Positions 1 through 9,659 of a stretch of 64,000 nt of DNA are shown here, piece after piece. The notes under the pieces were generated by a model. It did no database searches. It was not told the origin of the DNA and worked only from the letters and a program-made list of their open reading frames with translations. The stretch comes from Gp13-AA77 sp035946575 (GTDB lineage: Bacteria; Acidobacteriota; Terriglobia; UBA7540), in contig DASYZG010000040.1 in the NCBI GenBank assembly GCA_035946575.1, positions 62,001-126,000 on the forward strand. Reading direction: 5' to 3'. The first letter of the stretch is position 1, and the number at the start of each line of letters is the position of its first letter. The position numbers were made by a program, and so were the translations under genes.

Positions 1-2
1 GT

Positions 3-317
3 ATTCCCGGCCTGACGGGGCTCGCGTTGCTCGGCGGAACCGCGTCTCAGGTTTCCGGACCTGCCATCGGCCGCCTGGATTTCTCGGTTTTCAAGAATTT
101 CCAGCTGTCGGATCGCTACCGCTTGGAATTCCGTAGTGAGTTTTTCAACATTCTCAACCATCCCACGTTCAACTCTCCGGGATTCGGCGGTAACGGCGTA
201 ATTGCGATCCCAGGGTCCACGGATTTTCTCAACACAGCCTTCGGCGAGATTGGATCAACGCGCTTCCCATTTAACGACCCGCGCCAGATCCAGTTCGCAT
301 TGAAGCTCTATTACTGA
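3..317 (+). CDS. C-terminal end of an Oar-like TonB-dependent receptor (partial)
   Basis: The reading frame is open from the first bases of the window to a TAA at 317, so the gene starts upstream. The last ~100 residues match the C-terminal strands of the TonB-dependent receptor / carboxypeptidase-regulatory-like family: GRLDFSVFKNF, FRSEFFNILNHPTF and the terminal QIQFALKLYY, which ends in an aromatic residue as outer-membrane barrels usually do. The same motifs close the complete receptor 370 bp downstream (FRAEFFNILNQATF, QIQFGLRLMF), so the two are tandem paralogs. The expected location is the outer membrane. The substrate cannot be told from this fragment. Confidence 0.85.
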   Translation: MPGLTGLALLGGTASQVSGPAIGRLDFSVFKNFQLSDRYRLEFRSEFFNILNHPTFNSPGFGGNGVIAIPGSTDFLNTAFGEIGSTRFPFNDPRQIQFALKLYY

Positions 318-685
318 AGCCGGACCATTGACGATCGCGGTGAAGATTGCTAGTGGCGGGCCGGTCCGGAAGTCCGGTCGGCCTTCCGGGATTTGTGGCC
401 CTTCCTTGACAAGCTCACCGCGGTCGCGCCATATTGCCAACAGGTATTTGCCGCGTCGCGCGGATGAGCACTGGCACGGGTGAACGGGTCCCGGGGACTC
501 CAAGGGGGGTAGGGCGCAGCGAGCCCCAGGTTCGCGGAGTCGCTTTCTACCTTCATGTGGCCACGGCTCACATCCGGCCCCGTCATCGCTTGCGGTGCGA
601 TAGTCTCTGCGTTGCCCCGTCTTCCTCCGGCGAAATCCCAACCTCTTAACCAACGGCTTCGAGTCAAGTCGAATCGGGAGGCGTC
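318..685. other. intergenic region between two receptor genes
   Basis: No convincing gene was seen. The first 60 bases after the upstream stop are G+C-rich and can form small hairpins (for example CCGGA-AG-TCCGG at 365-376), which could help termination. A purine-rich ribosome binding site (GGGAGG) ends the region just before the next start. Open frames on the complementary strand here are shadows continuing from the receptor gene. Confidence 0.5.
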
Positions 686-3600
686 ATGAAAAAGACCGTT
701 TGGATCATGTCCTGCTCGATCGGTATCTGCCTGCTGGCCTGTACACCCAGCCTGCTTGCCCAGGCGGTAGGGTCGATTACCGGAACCGTCACGGACCCGA
801 GCGGCGGTGTGGTTCCGGGCGCCAAAGTCACCGCCACCCGGATCGAGACAGGCGTTTCGCAGTACACGGTCACGAGCGGCGCCGGCATCTATACGATTCA
901 GAACCTCGTCGTGGGCAATTACAACGTCACCGCTGACGCGACAGGCTTCAAGGCCGGTACGGCGTCCAATGTCACCCTCGATGTCTCCCAGCAACGCGAG
1001 GTGAACTTCACGCTGGCACTCTCGGGAGTCACCTCCCAGGTCAAAGTCACTGCCGCGCCTCCGTTGCTCAACACCACCAACGGAACGCTGGGCGGCTTGG
1101 TGAACGCGGAACAGGTGCAGGATCTGCCTCTGAATGGCCGCGATATCACCGGCCTCGTGTACCTGCAACCCGGCGTGGTCTCGAACACGGGCGGTATGGG
1201 GTGGATGGACAACCAGGGGCAGTGGATCAGCAACGGCAATCGCGGCGAGACCATGACCGGAACCCTGGACGAAGGAGACATCAGCGATGCCGAGATGGGG
1301 ACCTTGCAGTTCACGAACTTCAACCTCGACGCCATCGCGGAATTCAAGGTGCAGCAGAACAATTACTCCGCCCAGTACGGCCAGGGGTCGGGCAGCATTA
1401 CGCAGATGGTGAGCAAGTCCGGCACCAACGAGTTCCACGGCAGCCTGTTCGAATTCCTGAGAAACAGCGCCTTTGATGCGCGCAACTTCTTCGCCACCGG
1501 ACCCGGAGTGGCGGGCGGTGTCCCGCCTTTCCGGCGGAATGAATTCGGCGGAACGTTCGGCGGGCCCATCAAGAAAGACAAGACCTTCTTCTTTGTGGAA
1601 TACGCCGGTTTCCGGCAGCGGCTGGGAGAACCCAACATCGTCGCCGTGCCCACGCCCGCGGAGAAGGCCGGCATGGTGACCATCCCCGACCCGGTGACGG
1701 GCAACTCGGACACGCTCCAGGTGCCCTTGAATCCGGTGGCGGCGTCAATCCTCTCCAAGTATCCGGATCCCAACCAGCCGAACGGGCTGCTGGGACCCAA
1801 TACCTTCAATTACGTGTTCTCGCAACCTACCAATGACGATCAGTGGTCCGCGCGGCTCGACCATCATTTCTCCTCCAAGGATTCGCTCTTCGCGCGCGCC
1901 TCCTGGGTCAACAATATTGCCAAGGAGACAGACTCCTGGGCGGCCGAACTCGGGGGAGCCGGCTTCGCCACGAGCAACGTAGGCGAGGCCCGGAATTACA
2001 CCCTCAGCGAAACGCACCTGTTTTCCCCGACCTTGCTCAATGATTTTACTTTTACGCTCAACCGTGGCATCGAAGGTGTGCCCGAGGCTCCGGCGGAATT
2101 CAACACCACGAATACGCAGTTCGAGGATGGCAGCCTGCAAGGTTGGGGACCCGACACGTTCGAAACCAAGTACGTCACCACCGTCTTTGAGTACAAGGAC
2201 AACGTTGCCTGGACCAGGGGCCGCCAGTCGTTCAACATCGGCGGCAACTTCCGCCGGGAGTGGGACAATGGCACCGGCGTGACCTCCTACGGCCCGAGCG
2301 GCCAGTTCAATTTCAATGCCGGGACCACACTCCCGCAGGCGATCCCTTCCATCAGCGGAGGCACGTCCCTGCCCGCCGGCTCGCCGAGTCCCAGCGGCTT
2401 GATCAGCATGATGGAAGGCGCCGTCGATTACTACGCGCGGTCGGTGGCCGCCACTGGCTACGGCCCGCCGGGCGGCGGATTCACCTGGTGGGGACTGCGG
2501 CGCTCGATGATGGCCGGGTACATTCAGGACGACTGGAAGGTCAACCAAAAGCTTACGCTGAACCTCGGGCTCCGCTACGAATACGACACCGTGCCCTGGG
2601 AAGTGGGCGATCGCCTGTCGCTGCCGGCCGAGTCAGGCGCTCTTTACGGACACTTTATCGTCAATCCCCAACCCCTCTGGAAACCCGACCGGATCGGAGG
2701 CGATTTTGGACCCCGCCTCGGCCTTGCCTACAACATGGGCCACAATACGGTTTTGCGAGGCGGGCTCGGCATATTCACCAACACAATTCCCACCGTCTAC
2801 CCCGATCAGTCGCTGGTCGATTTTCCGGTCGCTTCTCTCAGCGTCCTGCCCAGCGCAACCTACTCCCTGTCTCCGCTGCCCGTTTCCCTGCCCGTGCTGA
2901 CGAGTACTTCGGGGCAGCCCCTCGCAGCGGACGGGAACACCAAGTCTGTGCCACCCAACACGCCCATCAATTTTGCCCCGTTCGCCGCCATTACCGGCCC
3001 GCTGATCGGAGATTTTCCCTCGGACACGATGCGGAATGGCTACACCATCAGCGGCAATTTCACCCTGGAACATCAGTTCGCCGGAGGCATCGAGGCCCAG
3101 GCTTCCTACGTCGCCAACGATGGCGTCAGCCTTTATACCCAGGACTACCCGAATGCCATGTACGGCGCGGAACCGCAATACACCCCTTTCACCACCATCA
3201 CCCCGGGAATGTCCGAACTCCAGGTTTTTCACAACGGCGCTCACTCTGCCTATAACGCCCTGCAGGCCCAGGTGCAGAAGAACTCTGCCGCCCACGGGAT
3301 CGAGTTCCAGGCCAACTACACCTATGCGAAAGACATGACGGACGCGGATGCGGTATGGAGTTCCGGTGGCCAAAACGGCGCCATCATGGAAAACAATCCA
3401 ACCTGCCGCAAATGCGAATATGCGCAGGCCAGCTACAGCGTTGCTCAGCGGTTCGTTGCCAACTTTGAGTACAGCCCTCCGCTGGCGCGGTTCTCGGGGC
3501 TTCCGGACCGGCTCACGCACGGCTGGAAGATCCTGGGCATCTTTCAGGCGCAGTCCGGCCTTCCCTTCACTGTGGTTACTCCGTACGGAAGCGTGCAATA

Positions 3601-4084
3601 CGGCTTCGACGCCTATGACGGCATCGGCGTCCGGCCATTCCTCCTGCAAAGGGCCACGCGGAGTTCCGTCCTTCAGGCGGGCTGTGGACCGCAGTTCTTC
3701 TCGAACGCTGTCATCGGCATGGATCCCGCTACCTGCTCCGGCCCCGGTGGCGGCCCGCTCGAAGGCGTCGGCACCGGCTATTTCGGCATGCCCCTCGTCA
3801 CCAGTCCTGTGGCAGGGATAGGGGCGGCGCAGGCGGCTCCGGGAAATCTGGGTCGAAACACGTTCACTGGTCCCGGCTGGTCGAACTTCGATTTCTCCAT
3901 CATCAAGGACACCAGGCTCACGGAGACAAAAACGCTGCAGTTCCGGGCCGAGTTCTTCAACATTCTGAATCAGGCGACGTTCGGGAATCCCGGGGCAACT
4001 CTGGGCTCCTCGGGCTTTGGAGTCATCACCTACACCGCAACCGCCGAGCGCCAGATCCAGTTCGGGCTGAGGTTGATGTTCTGA
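686..4084 (+). CDS. Oar-like TonB-dependent receptor with carboxypeptidase-regulatory N-domain
   Basis: This is a predicted outer-membrane receptor of 1132 residues. An N-terminal signal peptide (hydrophobic run ILLACTPSLL-type, cleavage after LLAQA near residue 26) is followed by a carboxypeptidase-regulatory-like beta-sandwich (GSITGTVTDPSGGVVPGAKV, about residues 29-110). A plug-like segment follows (NGRDITGLVYLQPG, about 150-165), then a long beta-barrel ending QIQFGLRLMF. Length and order fit the family that is strongly expanded in acidobacteria. The start is supported by GGGAGG four bases upstream. No dedicated TonB/ExbBD genes are nearby. The substrate is unknown; oligosaccharide or peptide uptake is usual for relatives, and I infer nothing more specific. 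Confidence 0.92.
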   Translation: MKKTVWIMSCSIGICLLACTPSLLAQAVGSITGTVTDPSGGVVPGAKVTATRIETGVSQYTVTSGAGIYTIQNLVVGNYNVTADATGFKAGTASNVTLDVSQQREVNFTLALSGVTSQVKVTAAPPLLNTTNGTLGGLVNAEQVQDLPLNGRDITGLVYLQPGVVSNTGGMGWMDNQGQWISNGNRGETMTGTLDEGDISDAEMGTLQFTNFNLDAIAEFKVQQNNYSAQYGQGSGSITQMVSKSGTNEFHGSLFEFLRNSAFDARNFFATGPGVAGGVPPFRRNEFGGTFGGPIKKDKTFFFVEYAGFRQRLGEPNIVAVPTPAEKAGMVTIPDPVTGNSDTLQVPLNPVAASILSKYPDPNQPNGLLGPNTFNYVFSQPTNDDQWSARLDHHFSSKDSLFARASWVNNIAKETDSWAAELGGAGFATSNVGEARNYTLSETHLFSPTLLNDFTFTLNRGIEGVPEAPAEFNTTNTQFEDGSLQGWGPDTFETKYVTTVFEYKDNVAWTRGRQSFNIGGNFRREWDNGTGVTSYGPSGQFNFNAGTTLPQAIPSISGGTSLPAGSPSPSGLISMMEGAVDYYARSVAATGYGPPGGGFTWWGLRRSMMAGYIQDDWKVNQKLTLNLGLRYEYDTVPWEVGDRLSLPAESGALYGHFIVNPQPLWKPDRIGGDFGPRLGLAYNMGHNTVLRGGLGIFTNTIPTVYPDQSLVDFPVASLSVLPSATYSLSPLPVSLPVLTSTSGQPLAADGNTKSVPPNTPINFAPFAAITGPLIGDFPSDTMRNGYTISGNFTLEHQFAGGIEAQASYVANDGVSLYTQDYPNAMYGAEPQYTPFTTITPGMSELQVFHNGAHSAYNALQAQVQKNSAAHGIEFQANYTYAKDMTDADAVWSSGGQNGAIMENNPTCRKCEYAQASYSVAQRFVANFEYSPPLARFSGLPDRLTHGWKILGIFQAQSGLPFTVVTPYGSVQYGFDAYDGIGVRPFLLQRATRSSVLQAGCGPQFFSNAVIGMDPATCSGPGGGPLEGVGTGYFGMPLVTSPVAGIGAAQAAPGNLGRNTFTGPGWSNFDFSIIKDTRLTETKTLQFRAEFFNILNQATFGNPGATLGSSGFGVITYTATAERQIQFGLRLMF

Positions 4085-4092
4085 GGCCGTAC

Positions 4093-4112
4093 CGCGGGCG
4101 TCCTCGCCCGCG
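4093..4112. repeat. REP-like palindrome CGCGGGCG / CGCCCGCG
   Basis: Perfect 8-bp arms with a TCCT loop lie 9 bp after the receptor stop codon. The same arms recur inside the prophage portal gene (38011-38029, loop TCG). It may act as a transcript-end hairpin here, but no T-tract follows. Confidence 0.6.
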
Positions 4113-4189
4113 ATTTCCGCGCTATGCTGGGTGGCGATTGTCGCGCCTGCGACACGCGCGCTACAAGGCTGTGAAGTGAGGATCACGAA

Positions 4190-4477
4190 GTGGGGACATC
4201 TCTGGGCCCTATGGACAAGACGTTCCAAGCAAAGCTGAAGAAATCGCCGGCCAAAGGCGGATGGACATACGCAGTGATGCCGGATTCAGCCGAATTCTTC
4301 GGGACCAGAGGGCTGGTGAAGGTGCGGGGCACAATCGATGGTCACCCGTTCCGGGCCTCCTTTATGGCCATGGGTAACGGCATCCACATGCTGCCCGTCA
4401 GGTCTGAGACCCGCAGAATAATCGGCAAGAACGTGGGCGACACGGTCACGATTCGGCTGCAGGAGCGCCTGCCCTGA
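4190..4477 (+). CDS. DUF1905 domain protein
   Basis: A 95-residue protein matching the small beta-barrel DUF1905 family (WTYAVMPDSAEFFGTRGLVKV, GHPFRASFMAMGNGIHMLPV). The GTG at 4190 has GAGG about ten bases upstream; an in-frame ATG at 4211 is the alternative start. In many bacteria DUF1905 is fused to a YdeI/OmpD-associated domain. Here that second domain is a separate gene 22 bp downstream, so the two are probably one transcription unit. The molecular role is not established; YdeI-type proteins have been linked to resistance to antimicrobial peptides. Confidence 0.7.
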   Translation: MGTSLGPMDKTFQAKLKKSPAKGGWTYAVMPDSAEFFGTRGLVKVRGTIDGHPFRASFMAMGNGIHMLPVRSETRRIIGKNVGDTVTIRLQERLP

Positions 4478-4499
4478 GCCTTCAAGGAGAATCACGTCT

Positions 4500-4751
4500 A
4501 TGAATAAGACGGCGCTCTCCGCTGGCGCGGTACATGCTGTACCGGCGGATTTACAAAAAGTCCTCATGTCAGACCCGGCGGCGCGAGCAAAATGGGAAGA
4601 CATTACGCCCCTCGCCCGCAACGAATGGATCTGCTGGGTTATCTCCGTCAAGAAACCGGAAACCAGAAGGCAGCACATTGAGCGGGTGCGCACGGAGCTT
4701 AAAGAAGGAATGCGCCGGCCTTGTTGCTGGCCCGGCTGTCCTCACCGCTGA
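4500..4751 (+). CDS. YdeI/OmpD-associated-type domain protein, short
   Basis: An 83-residue protein. The central part (VPADLQKVLMSDPAARAKWE followed by LARNEWICWV and a KKPETRRQHIERV stretch) matches the bacteriocin-protection YdeI/OmpD-associated domain. AAGGAGA lies nine bases before the ATG. It directly follows the DUF1905 gene and probably forms its functional partner. The last ~15 residues (RRPCCWPGCPHR) differ from the usual family end and may reflect a small 3' disruption. Confidence 0.65.
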   Translation: MNKTALSAGAVHAVPADLQKVLMSDPAARAKWEDITPLARNEWICWVISVKKPETRRQHIERVRTELKEGMRRPCCWPGCPHR

Positions 4752-4842
4752 ACTTGCGGACTTCTGTTCGCCATCTTCCTTCCCCAAATGCCACCGGAGC
4801 GGCTTGAGCTCCGTGTCTTGTGGCGGCCCTTCGAATTCGTCG

Positions 4843-4860
4843 TTCCCGCGCAAGCGGGAA
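4843..4860. repeat. Short perfect hairpin repeat TTCCCGC-GCAA-GCGGGAA
   Basis: An 18-base perfect inverted repeat with a GCAA tetraloop, embedded in CGTTCCCGCGCAAGCGGGAA. This resembles dispersed palindromic repeats common in many bacterial genomes. It lies 90 bp after the YdeI-type gene and could also stop transcription. Confidence 0.5.
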
Positions 4861-4957
4861 TCCAGATCCTTTCAGCCGGGCTCATGATTCTCGATCGTTC
4901 AACCGATTCACACCATAGCGGGCCGTGAGCACGCTAAAGGGGTGAACTCAAGGAACT

Positions 4958-5104
4958 ATGAAGCTTTTATTCATCATCATGGCGATATCAGTCTTCGAAC
5001 TCGGCGTCGGAATGTTCTGCGGCCATGTGATTCAGTGCCGCACCGCTCGCGAAACAGCCGGCCAGAAATCAGAATCCCGCCGACAATTTTCCCGCGACGC
5101 TTAG
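4958..5104 (+). CDS. Small putative membrane protein (48 aa)
   Basis: An ATG preceded by AAGGA opens a 48-codon frame. Residues 1-24 are hydrophobic (MKLLFIIMAISVFELGVGMF) and the remainder is basic and polar (RTARETAGQKSESRRQ), ending at TAG. It would be a single-span membrane or exported peptide. There is no family recognition, and the only support is the ribosome binding site and residue pattern, so it may be chance. Confidence 0.35.
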   Translation: MKLLFIIMAISVFELGVGMFCGHVIQCRTARETAGQKSESRRQFSRDA

Positions 5105-5998
5105 GCCTGCCTCAAAGTCGCCGGCCAGAGCTCAAGCAAGTCCTGCATCCGCGTCTGGCACAGCTTGTGGCGGAAAGCGGCAGCAAGACCCTGCACTGAG
5201 CGAAGCGAAGGGCTACCCGTTACTCAAAAGCGCCGCGCTCGGAAGCTCCAGGTTTTCATCGTGGAACCGTTTTCCAGCTAAGTGTCTGAATCCATTACGA
5301 AAATAAATCTTCTCAATTTTCTCACTTTTCTCACTTTTCTCCATTGTCCCATTTTGGGATGCTAGGCTCGGAGCATGCTGGAGCAGGCTCTGAAATTCCT
5401 CGAAGCCGGCACCCGAGCGCCGAGAGGTCGGGAGAGCACGGACGAAGCCGGGATCACCGTTTTCCCTGCTGGCTTCGGCCGAACCGGTGGTATGCGAAAC
5501 AGTAGGAGTGTTTCGACATCGAAGTCGTTGAGTCTCGCCCACCCTCTTTTCAGACCATCGCTTGAGAGATTATGTCGGGGCCTGCAAAGCCCCAAGTCAT
5601 TTATCTTGACGCGCTCAGAACCAGTGAGGTACCCGGGAAATGGCTCGCGCCAAAGCGCAAATCGGCACGGCAGTCCGCTACGCAATAATTGCGCAAAGCC
5701 GTTAAATACATTGGATTCAATCGCCATTACTCAAAAACGCAAAAAACATCCACCGCGCCAAAGCCTGAATGTCACACGGAATCAATAAGATATGTCAAAA
5801 ATGGGGGCTAGGCTGAAAGCCAGAATGTCCTTTAAAATCAGCAAAACTGGGGCTACATCGAAGACACGAAAAACGCTGTTTCCTGTCGAAACATGTGGTG
5901 TGGCAGCGCTGTAATCTTCGCGGAACCCGCACCGTTTTGTAAGCGTATAGGCGTGCAGGAACACCTGTGGCCTCAGGTCGGAACGCGGAGGGATTGCC
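5105..5998. other. gene-poor intergenic region
   Basis: About 0.9 kb upstream of the permease gene in which I see no supported gene. Short open frames on both strands lack ribosome sites and family features. The region is less G+C-rich than its surroundings and holds a 9-bp tandem repeat (5308-5343). It ends with GGAGGG before the permease start, so the permease promoter should lie in its last few hundred bases. Confidence 0.5.
5308..5343. repeat. 9-bp tandem repeat, about four units
   Basis: Units read TCTTCTCAA, TTTTCTCAC, TTTTCTCAC, TTTTCTCCA. This pyrimidine tract lies in the non-coding stretch; no function is evident. Confidence 0.7.
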
Positions 5999-8458
5999 AT
6001 GGCGGGACTCTGGCAGGACATACGATTCGGACTGCGGATGCTGGTGAAAGAACCCGGCTTTACGGTGATTGCGGTCCTTACGCTGGCACTCGGCATCGGC
6101 GCCAATACCGCGATCTTCAGCCTCGGCGACGTCTTCATGTTCAAGCCGCTGCCGGTGAGGGATGCCGATCGCATGACCGTGGTCGCGGTGCAGAGCAAGA
6201 CGGACTCCGATCCCAACCAGATGTCTTACCTGGATTACCTCGACTACCGTAGCCAGTCCACGTCCGTCTTCACCGACATGACGGGCTATGTCCTCGACCT
6301 GACCGGCTTAAGCTACCAGGGCCACGCCGACCGGATGATCATGGCGTATGTGCCCAGCAACTTCTTCAGCATGCTGGGACTCCATGCGGCCATCGGACGC
6401 CTGATCGATCCCGGCGAAGGCGACGCGCCCAAGACGGGGCCCGTGGTGGTCCTGGGCTACAGTTACTGGCAGAAGCGATTCAACGGCGATCGTAGCATTC
6501 TTGGCCGCACGGTCAGTCTCGACGGCAATGCCGTGACCGTGATCGGCGTGGTGCCCGAGAAGTTCCATGGCCCCTACAACGTCGTGGAACTCGATGCTTA
6601 CGCGCCGGTTGGCATGCTGGCCTTCAGGTCCGGCAGGGACCTCTTCACCTCGCGCACGGACCGCGAGGTGCGCGTGCTCGCCACGCTGAAGCCCGGCGTC
6701 AGCATCCAGCAGGCCCAGGCGGAGTTGAACGTCACCGCGAAACAACTCGCTCAGCAATATCCGCAGGCGGATCAGGGCCAGGCAGCGCGCGTTTTTGCCG
6801 AGAAACTCGCCCGGCCGGAGCCCTCGGTTGCCGGTGTGATGCCGCTGGTGGCGACGATCTTCCTGGCGATGGTCGGGCTCGTGCTGCTGGTCGCCTGCGT
6901 CAACGTCGCCAACCTGCTGCTGGCGCGCGCCTCGGCGCGCGAGCGCGAAATCTCGATTCGTGCCGCCATGGGCGCAGGACGTGTCCGCCTGGTACGGCAA
7001 CTGCTCACCGAGAGTCTTCTGCTGGCGATTGCTGGCGGTGTCGCGGGAGCCATCGCGGGTAACTGGGCTTGCCGTCTGCTCAACGGGTTGCGTCCGCTGG
7101 GCGACTTCCCCTTGCGGCTGGCGTTCGCGTTTGACTGGCGCGTATTCGCCTATACCACCAGCGTTGCCGTGCTGGCGGGAATCGTCGCCGGTCTCGCACC
7201 CGCCCTGCGCGTGGCGCGCGCCGAGGTCAACGAAGTGTTGCGCGAGGGCGGACGCGGCCTGGTGGGCGACAGCGGCCGGCACTGGCTGCGCCACGGCCTG
7301 GTGGTGGCGCAGGTGGCCGGATCGCTGGTGCTCCTGGTGGCCGCGGGCCTCTTTGTGCGCAGCCTCCAGAAAGCAGAAAACATCGATCTGGGATTTGATC
7401 CGCATAACCTGCTGAATGTCGGGCTCGATCCCGGCCTGCAAGGCTATGATCAGCAGCATTCGGAAGCGTTGCTGCGGAACCTGCTGGACAAGGCCAGAAT
7501 GCTGCCCGGCGTCGAATCGGCCAGCATGGCCTATTCGATTCCTCTCAGCTACTACAATGACGGCGCGCGAGTTTACGCCGAGGGCCAGGCGATTCCGCCC
7601 GGCACGCGCGTGCCGGGCGCCAGCCTGAACACGGTGAGCGAGGACTACTTCACCACCATGCGCATGCGAATCCTCAAAGGCCGCGCCTTCACTCGCGCCG
7701 ATGGGGTGGCCTCGGAACCGGTCGCCATCGTGAACCGGACGATGGCGGAGCACTTCTGGCCTCATCAGGATCCCATCGGCCGGCATTTCAGCTACAAAAG
7801 CGCGTCAGGGCCGTTTGTCACCGTGGTGGGCGTGGTCCGCGATTCCAAAGAGAGCGGCCTGCTTGACTCGCCCGGCATGTACTTCTTCCTGCCGCAAACA
7901 CAGGCGTACCGATCGGTCCACGTCCTGCAGATCCGGACCGCGGTGCCGCCCGACTCGCTGGCCCCGGCGGTCGAAGGCCTGGTGCGGCAGATCGATCCGA
8001 ACTTGCCCACCTACGACGTGATGAGCATGGACAAGGCGCTCCAGGGCGCCAACGGATTTTTCCTCTTCAAGATCGGTGCGGCCTTCGCCGGCGCGCTGGG
8101 CGGCCTGGGACTGCTGCTGGCGATCGTGGGCGTCTACGGCACGGTCTCTTACTCCGCCGGCCGGCGCAAGCACGAGATCGGTATCCGTATGGCGCTGGGC
8201 GCGCGGCCGGGATCCGTCCTGAAACTGGTAATGCGGCAAGCGGCGCTCCTGGTGGCGGCGGGCGTCGCCATCGGGATCGCGCTGGCGCTCGGCGTCACGC
8301 GGGTTCTGGCCAGCTTCCTGGTGGGCGTGAGTTCCTATGACCCGGCGACCTACGCCGTGGTGGCGGCGGCTTTGATTCTGGCCGCGCTCGTGGCATGCTA
8401 TATTCCTGCGCATCGCGCGGTCCGCATCGATCCCATGGACGCGTTGCGTAACGAGTGA
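5999..8458 (+). CDS. ATPase-less double MacB/FtsX permease (acidobacterial type)
   Basis: An 819-residue inner-membrane protein built as a duplicated MacB-type permease. The order is an N-terminal MacB periplasmic core (WQDIRFGLRMLVKEPGFTVI, ALGIGANTAIFSL; about 1-240), an FtsX-type four-helix domain (about 280-405, with LLARASAREREISIRAAMGA), a second periplasmic core (about 430-665), and a second FtsX domain (about 695-815, with RRKHEIGIRMALGARPGSVL and the terminal HRAVRIDPMDALRNE). No ATP-binding domain is present in the protein or beside it, which is the hallmark of the duplicated orphan permeases of acidobacteria. Substrate and energy partner are unknown. GGAGGG precedes the ATG. The PadR-type regulator often found next to such genes is absent. 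Confidence 0.9.
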   Translation: MAGLWQDIRFGLRMLVKEPGFTVIAVLTLALGIGANTAIFSLGDVFMFKPLPVRDADRMTVVAVQSKTDSDPNQMSYLDYLDYRSQSTSVFTDMTGYVLDLTGLSYQGHADRMIMAYVPSNFFSMLGLHAAIGRLIDPGEGDAPKTGPVVVLGYSYWQKRFNGDRSILGRTVSLDGNAVTVIGVVPEKFHGPYNVVELDAYAPVGMLAFRSGRDLFTSRTDREVRVLATLKPGVSIQQAQAELNVTAKQLAQQYPQADQGQAARVFAEKLARPEPSVAGVMPLVATIFLAMVGLVLLVACVNVANLLLARASAREREISIRAAMGAGRVRLVRQLLTESLLLAIAGGVAGAIAGNWACRLLNGLRPLGDFPLRLAFAFDWRVFAYTTSVAVLAGIVAGLAPALRVARAEVNEVLREGGRGLVGDSGRHWLRHGLVVAQVAGSLVLLVAAGLFVRSLQKAENIDLGFDPHNLLNVGLDPGLQGYDQQHSEALLRNLLDKARMLPGVESASMAYSIPLSYYNDGARVYAEGQAIPPGTRVPGASLNTVSEDYFTTMRMRILKGRAFTRADGVASEPVAIVNRTMAEHFWPHQDPIGRHFSYKSASGPFVTVVGVVRDSKESGLLDSPGMYFFLPQTQAYRSVHVLQIRTAVPPDSLAPAVEGLVRQIDPNLPTYDVMSMDKALQGANGFFLFKIGAAFAGALGGLGLLLAIVGVYGTVSYSAGRRKHEIGIRMALGARPGSVLKLVMRQAALLVAAGVAIGIALALGVTRVLASFLVGVSSYDPATYAVVAAALILAALVACYIPAHRAVRIDPMDALRNE

Positions 8459-8509
8459 ACCTGGCCGGCGAAAGCATCCTTTTGTGCCTCGGCGCGCTCG
8501 TACAGGGGT

Positions 8510-9640
8510 ATGCTTCGACGCGATTGTCTTGAAAAACTGGCAGCCTTCACAGCTAGCCTAAGCATCTCACCCTCGATCCAGGATTTTGCCGGGCGCGGCG
8601 CTGCGATTTTGAGCCTGGGCGATACCGCCCGGAAACGCGGCCTGCAGTACGGCGCGACGCCGGAGGCGGACATGGCCGGCGTCCCGCCGGCTTACTCCGA
8701 GCTCTTCGCCGAGCACTGCCGGTTGCTTGCGCCCAACCTCTCCTGGGCCCACGTCTCCAGGGCGCCGGGCCAATACGACTTCTCCACCGAGCAGGGCACA
8801 CTCGACTTCGCACAATCGTACTCCATGATGCTGACCGGCGCGCATTTGCTCTGGCACGAGCAGACGCCGGCGTGGTTCGCCGCGGCCGGTGACAGCGCGG
8901 CGGCACGCCAGATGGTGAGCGATCACATCCACGCCATGGCGACGCGCTTCGCGGGGCGCGTTTACTCGTGGAACGTGGTCAACGAGGCCATCAACCCAGG
9001 CGACGGGCGCGCGGACGGACTTCGCAGCTCGCCACTCCTCGCCAAGCTGGGCGGCGACTATGTCGAGTTCGCCTTCCGCACGGCGCGTGAATTCGACCAG
9101 CAGAGCGTATTGGTCTATAACGACTATGGTCTGGAGCTGGAGAACCCGGAGCAGGAGGGCCGCCGCCGGGCCTTGCTCGTTCTGCTGGATCGCTTGCTGG
9201 CTTCCAAGGCGCCCATCGGCGCCGTCGGGCTCCAGACGCATCTCAAGCTGAGGGATTGCTGCTTCAAGCAGGAAGTGTACGGGCGTTTTCTGAAAGAAAT
9301 CGAGGCGCGGGGCCTGAAAATCATGATCACCGAACTCGATGTGCTCGATAACGGCGCGCCGTCCAATATTGCGCAGCGGGACAGGGCCGTGGCCGATGCC
9401 TACAAGCGCGTTCTCGACGTCGCCCTCGACAGCCCGGCGCTGATTTCAGTTGTGACCTGGGGTCTGTCGGACCGCTACACCTGGCTGACGCCGCGCTACA
9501 ACCCGACTTTCGCGCGCGCGGACGGATTGCCGGGCCGTCCTCTGCCTTTCGACTCGGACTTCGCGGCCAAGCCGGCGTATTGGGCTGTGATCCGCGCGAT
9601 TCAGGGTGCTCCGAAGCGGCGTGCACTTTACGTTGAGTGA
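8510..9640 (+). CDS. GH10 endo-1,4-beta-xylanase
   Basis: A 376-residue glycoside hydrolase family 10 enzyme, expected to cleave beta-1,4-xylan. The acid/base glutamate is E159 in YSWNVVNEAI and the nucleophile is E275 in IMITELDV. Other family landmarks are LLWHEQTPAWF (H116), LQTHLK (about 241) and VVTWGLSDRYTWL (about 314). The N-terminus (LRRDCLEKLAAFTASLS) looks like a weak Tat-type signal, suggesting export. The purine run AGGGG sits very close to the ATG, so the start is not certain. It converges with the RND efflux operon, 19 bp apart, and has no carbohydrate-binding module. Confidence 0.92.
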   Translation: MLRRDCLEKLAAFTASLSISPSIQDFAGRGAAILSLGDTARKRGLQYGATPEADMAGVPPAYSELFAEHCRLLAPNLSWAHVSRAPGQYDFSTEQGTLDFAQSYSMMLTGAHLLWHEQTPAWFAAAGDSAAARQMVSDHIHAMATRFAGRVYSWNVVNEAINPGDGRADGLRSSPLLAKLGGDYVEFAFRTAREFDQQSVLVYNDYGLELENPEQEGRRRALLVLLDRLLASKAPIGAVGLQTHLKLRDCCFKQEVYGRFLKEIEARGLKIMITELDVLDNGAPSNIAQRDRAVADAYKRVLDVALDSPALISVVTWGLSDRYTWLTPRYNPTFARADGLPGRPLPFDSDFAAKPAYWAVIRAIQGAPKRRALYVE

Positions 9641-9659
9641 TGAACCTGATGCCGGCGCG

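Noticed and set aside
2633..4228. 531-codon minus-strand frame opposite the TonB-dependent receptor
   Set aside because: Antisense shadow; no domain pattern and no ribosome site.
5375..5788. 137-codon plus-strand frame before the permease
   Set aside because: No ribosome site or family pattern; Ser/Arg-rich low-information translation.
6308..7786. 492-codon minus-strand frame opposite the permease
   Set aside because: Antisense shadow of a clear MacB/FtsX gene, rich in His/Arg/Gln.
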